Source: Pseudomonas quercus (GTDB lineage: Bacteria; Pseudomonadota; Gammaproteobacteria; Pseudomonadales; Pseudomonadaceae). From it: a DNA stretch of 64,000 nt. Made by a program: the position numbers and the translations under genes. Of the stretch, positions 55,725 through 64,000 are shown piece after piece; the first letter of the stretch is position 1; every line of letters begins with the position of its first letter. The DNA lies in contig NZ_JAAVJI010000001.1 of NCBI RefSeq assembly GCF_012033695.1, positions 620,001 through 684,000 of the forward strand, given 5' to 3'. The notes under the pieces are model-generated. The model searched no databases, was not told the DNA's origin, and saw only the letters and a program-made list of their open reading frames with translations.

Positions 55725-57123
55725 CGGTGACATGAGCCTCGCCCAATATCCGAATGACGAAGTCGGCACCGTGGTCGCCATCGAAGTCCACCGCCAAACG
55801 TGTACCGTAGCCGGTGTCTTTGAGCACCGCGGCGCCAGCTGTACCGTCTAGCGTCGCGGCGAAGTGAATGGCCTGCCCGCCATCTCCTGCCAAGGCGGAC
55901 AGGTCAATGCGGTCCTCTCCAGTCGTGAAATCCATCAGCCTGTCTGAACCGCCTTTGGCCGAATCCTCCCTCGCCGTGTAGACGAACGTATCGGCGCCCG
56001 CCCCGCCCCACAGCTTATCGGCGCCTCCGGCTCCGGCGATCAGGTCATTGCCCTCATTGCCTTTGAGTTCATTGGCAGCGTCGTTTCCGATCAGGTAGTC
56101 ATTACCCGCCCCACCAAAGGCCTTCTCGATTATCACACCCTGAGCGATGGACACATTGCCTATCAGCCCGCCCACGTCCGAGAAGCTGGTGGCTTGCAGG
56201 TTGATACGCTGGTCCATGCTGTAGCCAGAGAAATCCAGGGTGTCGATACCGCCGGTGTCCCATACCGAGAAAATCAGCGTGTCATGATCCGTAGTGGCCA
56301 TGGTTTCGGCACGGTTGCTGTTGGCGTTGAACCCATAAACGGTGCCACCGGACCGCGTTTGCAGGTTGGCGCCGTACAGCTGCTGGATAGCGGCAATGTC
56401 ATCCATCAGTGGCGCGGAGGCGTAGGCGTTGTGGAAGTCTTGATGGGTGTTGAACTCGTCCCAGTAGCTCATCACCGAATAGCCCCGTGAGTCTTGCGCG
56501 TAGGGTGCATCATCACCATAGCTAAGTACGCCGTCCCAGGCGTTGTAATCACCTGGGTGGCCCAGCCCTAGGGTATGGCCGATTTCGTGCAGCAGCGTCT
56601 GCCCGCCATAGTTGTTGGTCGCTGCGTTGGCATTGTCCTGATAGCTGTCGCTTACCCAGTACCAGGACTGCCCTTCCCGGCTAGTGCCATTGGGGTAAAA
56701 GGCGTAGGCCGCTTCACTGGCAGACGTGGAATAGCTGGCCAGGGACAGGTGCCCGTCGCCGCCAGTCAGGGCCTGGGTGAACTTCACATTAGCGACATCG
56801 GCCCAGGCCTGCAGCGCCAGTTTGGTCTGGGCACGCTGCTGGTCATTGAAGGCGATAAAGTCACCGCGGCTGCTATCGAAATCGGCTGGGCGCACCTCGG
56901 TGAAGCTATAGCTCAGCACCACAGCGCCATCGCCGTCTTTGTCACGGAATTGATAGCCGTACCGGTCGATCTGGGCGCCCGCCTGGTCCACCGTATAGGA
57001 AGGGTGCCCGTCAGTAGTACCGACCCCTCGGTCGTAGGCATGGCGGAACGTATCCAGCAGGCTATACGCCTCACTGGGCTGGCGTGCGGGGGCAGCGTTG
57101 GATTCAAGCTCAAGGTCAGACAT
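55711..57123 (-). CDS. aprA: Serralysin-type alkaline metalloprotease
   Basis: 470 residues from the ATG at 57123 (MSDLELESNAAPA), with no Sec signal, as expected for type I secretion. Zinc site HEIGHTLGLGHPGD and Met-turn SVMSYWDEF are intact. The C-terminal half has RTX calcium-binding nonapeptides (GGAGNDYLIGNDAANELKGNEGNDLIAGAGGAD) and ends in a hydrophobic VTDVVV, the export signal. Its inhibitor gene follows; the AprDEF exporter genes are not in the window. Confidence 0.93.
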   Translation of the reverse strand: MSDLELESNAAPARQPSEAYSLLDTFRHAYDRGVGTTDGHPSYTVDQAGAQIDRYGYQFRDKDGDGAVVLSYSFTEVRPADFDSSRGDFIAFNDQQRAQTKLALQAWADVANVKFTQALTGGDGHLSLASYSTSASEAAYAFYPNGTSREGQSWYWVSDSYQDNANAATNNYGGQTLLHEIGHTLGLGHPGDYNAWDGVLSYGDDAPYAQDSRGYSVMSYWDEFNTHQDFHNAYASAPLMDDIAAIQQLYGANLQTRSGGTVYGFNANSNRAETMATTDHDTLIFSVWDTGGIDTLDFSGYSMDQRINLQATSFSDVGGLIGNVSIAQGVIIEKAFGGAGNDYLIGNDAANELKGNEGNDLIAGAGGADKLWGGAGADTFVYTAREDSAKGGSDRLMDFTTGEDRIDLSALAGDGGQAIHFAATLDGTAGAAVLKDTGYGTRLAVDFDGDHGADFVIRILGEAHVTDVVV

Positions 57124-57271
57124 CAAGTTAACCCTACTGTAATGATAGCGAGCGTGGTATGGAGTGCATTGCACGGCCTCCCCGATGGCGTACGCTGGCA
57201 CAGGCGCCATGAACCCGCCAGGCCCATCGTAAGCTTTTGTGACATGTGCAACGAAAGAACATGGCCAGCCC

Positions 57272-58708
57272 TCACTGCAGCGCCGCCACCTGTTGCGCGA
57301 GCAGTTTGCCTAGGGCTTCCATCGCCGCCTCGCAGCGGCTGTCCCAAGGGTTGCCGTAATTCAGGCGAATGCAATGACCAAAGCCCTGAGTGGCTGAAAA
57401 CATGGGCCCAGGCGCCAGGCTGATGCCTTGGGCGAAAGCATCGTGGAACAGCGCAAGGGCGTTTACCTGGCGAGGGAATTCGAACCACAGGAAATACCCG
57501 CCGTTTGGCTGGGTGACTCGGGTTTGCGCGGGAAAGTACCGGGCAGCTGCATCTAGCATGGCGCGCTGCTGGTCCTCCAGCGCGTGCCGTAACTTGCGCA
57601 GGTGACGGTCGTATCCCCCATGTTGAAGGTAGTCAGCGATCGCCGCCTGTGCAGGCACTGAAGGGGACAAGGTGGTCATCAGCTTTAGCCGGGTAACACT
57701 GTCGGCAAAACGCCCTGCCGCAGCCCAACCTACCCGGTAACCCGGCGCGAGGCTTTTTGAAAACGAACTGCAGTGCATCACCCATCCCTCGCGGTCGAAA
57801 CTCTTGACCGGCCGTGGTGGTGTGGAGCCGAAATACAGCTCGGCATACACATCGTCTTCGATCAGAGGCACTTGCTGGCGGGCCAGCAGGTCGCACAGCC
57901 GCACCTTGTCCGCTTCTGCGAGTGTGGCGCCCATGGGGTTCTGGAAATTGCTCATCAGCCAGCACGCTTTTATAGGCAGGCAGTCCAGTGAGTGTGCGAG
58001 CGCGTCCAGGTCCATGCCGGCGCCTGGCCGTACGGGAATTTCCACGGCGCGCAGCTTGAGGCGCTCCAGCACCTGCAGCGAGGCATAAAAGGCTGGGGAC
58101 TCGATGGCGACCAGGTCACCCGGCTGGGTAACAGCCTGAAGGCACAGGTTCAGCGCTTCCATGGCGCCATTGGTGATGACCAGCTCGGACGCCGCAGGCG
58201 TTGCCCCACTCAGCCGGTAGCGCTGCAGGATGTGCCTGGCCAGGTCCGGGTTGCCGGCGGTCATGTCCGCAATGATGGCATGGGGCGACAACCGTTGCAC
58301 TGCGCGGCCCATGGACCGTGCCAGGGGCCCGAGGGGAAACAGGCCAGGGCCTGGGAAGGCAGAACCGAACGGCACCGTGGCAGGGTCCCGCAGGGAGCCC
58401 AGCACCGAAAATACCAGCTCGCTGACGCCTACGTCGGTAGCCGCCGAAGGCAGGTGAGGCTGAGCTGTTTCTGCCAGGCGTGGCCGCCCCTGCGGGCGTA
58501 CATAATAACCAGAGCGCTCCCGTGCCTGGATCAACCCGCGGTCTTCAAGCAGGTAATAGGCGCGAAAGACGGTTGCCGGGCTTACGCCGTAGCGTTCGCT
58601 GGCCTGCCGTACGGAAGGCACCCGTTCATTGACGGCCAGCACCCCTGCCCGAATCATGTCGGCGATCTGTTCGGCGAGGTGTTCATAGCGTTTGAGCTTG
58701 TGTGCCAT
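57272..58708 (-). CDS. MocR/GabR-type GntR regulator with aminotransferase domain
   Basis: 478 residues from the ATG at 58708 (MAHKLKRYEHLAEQIADMIRAG). The winged helix-turn-helix is at 12-75 (RVPSVRQASERYGVSPATVFRAYYLLEDRGLI), followed by a fold-I PLP aminotransferase domain with the lysine in CSSFSKSLAPGYRVGWA. These proteins sense PLP-linked or amino compounds. Two identical palindromic sites lie upstream (58808-58833 and 59077-59102), likely its operators. Confidence 0.88.
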   Translation of the reverse strand: MAHKLKRYEHLAEQIADMIRAGVLAVNERVPSVRQASERYGVSPATVFRAYYLLEDRGLIQARERSGYYVRPQGRPRLAETAQPHLPSAATDVGVSELVFSVLGSLRDPATVPFGSAFPGPGLFPLGPLARSMGRAVQRLSPHAIIADMTAGNPDLARHILQRYRLSGATPAASELVITNGAMEALNLCLQAVTQPGDLVAIESPAFYASLQVLERLKLRAVEIPVRPGAGMDLDALAHSLDCLPIKACWLMSNFQNPMGATLAEADKVRLCDLLARQQVPLIEDDVYAELYFGSTPPRPVKSFDREGWVMHCSSFSKSLAPGYRVGWAAAGRFADSVTRLKLMTTLSPSVPAQAAIADYLQHGGYDRHLRKLRHALEDQQRAMLDAAARYFPAQTRVTQPNGGYFLWFEFPRQVNALALFHDAFAQGISLAPGPMFSATQGFGHCIRLNYGNPWDSRCEAAMEALGKLLAQQVAALQ

Positions 58709-58807
58709 TGGGGCCTCCCTGAGGGTGGCTATCATCCCGCAAATAACGGCTCCTGCCTATGCAAGTGGCAACCTCAAGGCATGCAGAACAGAGATTGTCG
58801 GACAATA

Positions 58808-58833
58808 TGTAGTGCTTGTAAATTAACACTACA
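58808..58833. promoter_or_regulatory. Operator candidate TGTAGTG-N12-CACTACA, copy 1
   Basis: A perfect inverted repeat, extended to 9 bp per arm (TATGTAGTG / CACTACATA), 100 bases upstream of the MocR gene start. An identical arrangement recurs at 59077-59102. Confidence 0.7.
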
Positions 58834-59076
58834 TAATGGTTGACGGGCTTGAAACCCTTGAGCATGATGCAGCCATCTCATAGGCCAAAAGCCTGTGTAG
58901 TAACGGCGATTTGTCGGTCACGTATCCCGGCACGTGTTTAGGTAATGGCTCATAAAGCCGTTTGACGGCGCTTAGTCAGTGACAATGGCCAAGCCTGGCA
59001 AGCTATACACCCCCACCCACCCTGTTTGTTGCCTGCGTATTGGCGCGGTAACGGTTTTGCATGCCAAAAATTGCTG

Positions 59077-59102
59077 TGTAGTGTAGATCGCGCCCCACTA
59101 CA
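59077..59102. promoter_or_regulatory. Operator candidate TGTAGTG-N12-CACTACA, copy 2
   Basis: Same seven-base arms and same 12-base spacer as copy 1, with a different spacer sequence, 48 bases before the start of the small gene at 59151. Recurrence with conserved geometry but not spacer sequence argues for a protein-binding site. Confidence 0.7.
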
Positions 59103-59150
59103 TGACCCGTTGAAGCGCTTCCAAGCCTCTTGTCGAGAAGGAGTTTCATC

Positions 59151-59480
59151 ATGAATTTGAACAACCAGCCGACTGTTGACCAATTGGCCCAACTGCTGGC
59201 CGTACGCAAGGACCGTAACGACAGCCATATCCTCTGGGTGTGTGAAGCTGGCAACGTGCACGTAGAAGCCTTAGGGCCTTTGAGTGAAGAAACGCAGTTC
59301 GAACAGCAGCGCCCGGCCATGTGCGCCAGGCTGCGGACCTATCGGCGTGGGCTTGGGTATGTTGGGAAGAAAGCTGCCGCAGATCGCCACTTTGTAAGCC
59401 AGGTACTCAATACGTTGACGCAAGCTTGGCAAACCCGCACATCCGGCTCTGGCATCCATGTCATTGACCGGTACTACTAA
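59151..59480 (+). CDS. Small conserved hypothetical protein, likely MocR target
   Basis: 109 residues from the ATG at 59151, behind GAAGGAG. Soluble, no signal peptide. The sequence SHILWVCEAGNVHVEALGPL and ARLRTYRRGLGYVGKKAAADRHFV is coherent but not of a family I can name. An operator candidate lies 48 bases upstream, so it is probably regulated with the MocR gene. Confidence 0.7.
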   Translation: MNLNNQPTVDQLAQLLAVRKDRNDSHILWVCEAGNVHVEALGPLSEETQFEQQRPAMCARLRTYRRGLGYVGKKAAADRHFVSQVLNTLTQAWQTRTSGSGIHVIDRYY

Positions 59481-59665
59481 CGCCCGCCTAGCCCCCATGC
59501 GCTGGGGGTTGTGCCCTAATGCTACCTGGTGCGGCAGCGGGTACTAGCGGTAGCGTCTCCGTGCCTGCACAATAGTGGCGGATTACCGTGTGATGGCCAC
59601 TGAACTCACAAGCGGTGCCCCTCTCGAATAGACAGTACCTACTATTGGATATTGGAGAGAACAGC

Positions 59666-59971
59666 ATGAAGGTTAATGAAGTGGCTGGCAGCGTGAAAGC
59701 AGGCCAAGTGGAAGAGCTCAGGCTGGTCTCTGTGGAAGGCGGTTCGTATACGCTTCATGCCACAGTGGGTGGCACCTCGGAACGTGTACTCAATGCCGAC
59801 GGTGACACCCTGCATGTTGCCTCTGTGGATCAAGCACGCAAATTGTTGGTAGATGTGCCGGACACTGTGCCGCTGTACCTTGTGCAGCCTGCCGTCTACG
59901 ACGAAATGGTGGGCCTGGACAGTGGCCCTACCGACTCCAGGGAGCAGATCCCTTTACATAGCAGTCATTGA
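59666..59971 (+). CDS. DUF6482-like small protein
   Basis: 101 residues from the ATG at 59666, with TTGGAGAG upstream. The sequence EELRLVSVEGGSYTLHATVGG and FVDVP-like LLVDVPDTVPLYLVQPAVYDEM resembles the small DUF6482 proteins common in Pseudomonas. Function unknown. It is 6 bases from the kinase gene that follows, so they are co-transcribed. Confidence 0.65.
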   Translation: MKVNEVAGSVKAGQVEELRLVSVEGGSYTLHATVGGTSERVLNADGDTLHVASVDQARKLLVDVPDTVPLYLVQPAVYDEMVGLDSGPTDSREQIPLHSSH

Positions 59972-59977
59972 GCATAC

Positions 59978-62509
<2,532 letters not shown>

Positions 62510-62522
62510 CGGCACGGCCCAC

Positions 62523-62572
62523 AAAAAAAGCCGGCCCAGGGAAGCAGTAACGCCTCCCTGGGCCGGCTTTTT
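62523..62572. terminator. Strong bidirectional rho-independent terminator
   Basis: A perfect 14-bp stem (AGCCGGCCCAGGGA / TCCCTGGGCCGGCT) flanked by A7 and T5 runs and a 12-base loop. It ends the kinase operon and also the convergent RTX gene. Confidence 0.93.
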
Positions 62573-62589
62573 ACGCCGCCAGGTACTGC

Positions 62590-64000
62590 TTAAGCGGTAT
62601 GCTCAGGGTGCGCAGCGCCTACCAGCTCCACCTGTGCCGAAGGCTCAGGGGCGAACACGAATGCGTCGTTGCTCAAGGTGTGGCTGTAGTCGCCTTGCAG
62701 CGTGACCTGGAACTTGTGGCCCTCACTGTCTGCCTGGTTGCTACGAATGTAGGTCCGGTCGGCGTCACTGTTGTAGGTCACCTTGAGTGTGTCGTTGGCG
62801 CCATTCCCCAACCCTGTGAAGCCTAATGCTGAAACGTCGATCTGGTCACGGCCCGTGGTGAAGTCCGTGATCAGATCGGCAGCCCCAACATAGCTGTCAC
62901 TGACAGCGTCGTAGCGGAAGGTATCCGAGCCCGCGCCGCCTGTGAGCCGGTCACTGCCCGCCCCCCCTACCAACAGGTCATCGCCCACGCTGCCTGCCAG
63001 GGTGTCATTGCCGCCCAAGCCCATCAGGGAATCATTGCCCCAATCGCCATACAGCGTGTCTGCATCCGCAGTGCCCTTGACATCAAGGTGGGTCAGTGGC
63101 TGGGAGGAATCCGTGCGGTCAGGGTCCGGGTTGGCAAACAGCACATTAGTGGCGGTGAGATCGTACAGGTGGTTGCCCTTGAGCAGGATCTCGAACCGGT
63201 TGCCGTTGGCATCAGCATCCAGCGACTTGAGCGCGGTGTAGTCGCCCGCCAGGTTCAAGACCACCTTCAAGGTGCCGTCATGGCCGTTGCCAAGGCCCGT
63301 GAAACCCAATGCGGTGAGGTCGATGCGGTCGTGGGCATTGCTGTTGAAGTCCACGATCAGGTCACGCTGGGCATAGCTGCCGCTGGCGTCGTTACGGTAG
63401 CTGTCGGCTTCACTGGTGTACACGAAGGTGTCAGCCCCTGTGCCGCCGATCAGGGTATCGCCGCCCGTACCACCGTACAGGCGATCGGCACCGCCATCGC
63501 CATTGAGGGTGTCACGCCCCGCTCCGCCCACCAAGGTATCGTCAGCGCTAGTGCCGACCAGCGTGTCGTTATGGGAGGTGCCTGTGGTAAGCGAGAAGAA
63601 GTTGCTAGTCCCCAGGGTATTCACATGATTGCCACTGAGGGCCAACTGGAAGCGGTTGCCATCGGCGGCCGCATCGAAGCTGGTCAGGTAGGTGGTGTCA
63701 GTGCTGGCGTTGTACGTGGCTTTGACGGTGCCGTTATGCCCGTTGCCAATGCCCGTAAGGCCCAACGCGGTCAGGTCGAGGCGGTCAGTGGCATCGTTGA
63801 AGTCGGTCACGCGGTCGCTATAAGAGGTAGTGGCCGTGCGGTAGCTGTCGCTCACAGCGTTGAAGCGGAACACGTCACTGCCCAGGCCACCGGTCAGCTG
63901 GTCCACGCCAGCACCGCCCACGATCACATCATTACCCGCGCCGCCGTCGATACGGTCATTGCCGGCGCCACCGCTGATCAGTTCATCCGAGCGGCTGCCT
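62590..64000 (-). CDS. RTX calcium-binding repeat protein, 5' part outside window
   Basis: At least 470 residues, open to the window edge. It is built of GGxGxDxLxGG nonapeptides (for example SGGAGNDRIDGGAGNDVIVGG) alternating with a repeated module of about 100 residues beginning D-x-LDLTALG(F/L)TGxGNG, seen three times (near 62870, 63320, 63770 reading leftward). The modules resemble the serralysin-like C-terminal domain. The protein ends AAHPEHTA without an obvious hydrophobic DxxV terminus. Such proteins are exported by type I systems and may be adhesins or hydrolases; the N-terminal part would decide. Confidence 0.85.
   Translation of the reverse strand, partial: GSRSDELISGGAGNDRIDGGAGNDVIVGGAGVDQLTGGLGSDVFRFNAVSDSYRTATTSYSDRVTDFNDATDRLDLTALGLTGIGNGHNGTVKATYNASTDTTYLTSFDAAADGNRFQLALSGNHVNTLGTSNFFSLTTGTSHNDTLVGTSADDTLVGGAGRDTLNGDGGADRLYGGTGGDTLIGGTGADTFVYTSEADSYRNDASGSYAQRDLIVDFNSNAHDRIDLTALGFTGLGNGHDGTLKVVLNLAGDYTALKSLDADANGNRFEILLKGNHLYDLTATNVLFANPDPDRTDSSQPLTHLDVKGTADADTLYGDWGNDSLMGLGGNDTLAGSVGDDLLVGGAGSDRLTGGAGSDTFRYDAVSDSYVGAADLITDFTTGRDQIDVSALGFTGLGNGANDTLKVTYNSDADRTYIRSNQADSEGHKFQVTLQGDYSHTLSNDAFVFAPEPSAQVELVGAAHPEHTA

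Noticed and set aside
63000..63630. CRISPR-like repetition
   Set aside because: The repeats are coding RTX nonapeptides, not uniform repeats with unique spacers.

Overview
The window looks like the chromosome of a plant-associated Pseudomonas. The supporting features are the high-GC coding style, densely packed genes, several chemoreceptors, a serralysin (AprA-type) protease with its inhibitor, a hydroxyproline catabolism cluster and, most tellingly, three sequences that match the HrpL-dependent 'hrp box' (GGAAC[C/T/G]-N15/16-CCACNNA) at the right distance upstream of three unrelated, effector-like genes. A hrp box regulon implies a Hrp1-type type III secretion system elsewhere in the genome. 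I saw no rRNA, tRNA, CRISPR array or intact insertion sequence.

Layout. 1-3743: translationally coupled amine/imino-acid oxidoreductase genes ([2Fe-2S] protein, FAD/BFD subunit, FAD dehydrogenase) followed by a periplasmic binding protein. 3836-6123: small acidic protein, alpha/beta hydrolase, and a thymidylate-kinase-like / HhH two-gene cassette. 6183-12052: a FadL pseudogene divergent from a TetR-MFP-RND efflux operon. 12060-15744: CorA-like transporter plus an N-terminally extended RimK-type ATP-grasp ligase, divergent from a GNAT/C39-like peptidase fusion. 15855-19438: first effector locus, two genes each with its own hrp box. 19561-24910: DUF1543 protein, quinone-oxidoreductase-like MDR and AraC regulator, MFS/TetR pair, VOC protein and a decayed hydrolase. 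25438-31817: a lower-GC foreign segment with an HNH nuclease and a frameshifted PHP/SMC-like ATPase (probable anti-phage module), a ruined chemoreceptor, a membrane protein and an HTH fragment. 32151-35118: glycosyltransferase, tyrosine recombinase and a 44-residue protein. 35242-39380: trans-4-hydroxy-L-proline catabolism under a PAS-AraC regulator. 39486-40447: third hrp box and a frameshifted effector-like gene. 40593-46752: OBAP lipoprotein, cytochrome c, chemoreceptor, hybrid kinase and LuxR-type response regulator. 47043-50804: two KfrA-like coiled-coil DNA-binding proteins divergent from a tyrosine recombinase, with a recombinase-like inverted repeat between them. 51013-57123: chemoreceptor, Tat-exported SMP-30 lactonase, PAS chemoreceptor, AprI/AprA. 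57272-64000: MocR regulator with two identical palindromic operator candidates, two small proteins, a PAS/GAF hybrid kinase, a strong terminator and the C-terminal part of an RTX protein that leaves the window.

How the parts fit. The hydroxyproline genes (epimerase, FAD dehydrogenase, deaminase) form most of a route from a plant cell wall amino acid to central metabolism; the oxidoreductase operon at the left edge may be a related dehydrogenase. Efflux, chemotaxis, secreted protease, RTX protein and HrpL-controlled genes fit a plant-colonising lifestyle. The effector loci lie on either side of a mobile, partly decayed region. Two genes (the PHP/ATPase and the third effector) are each broken by what looks like one extra G in a G run, which could be assembly error, mutation or phase variation.
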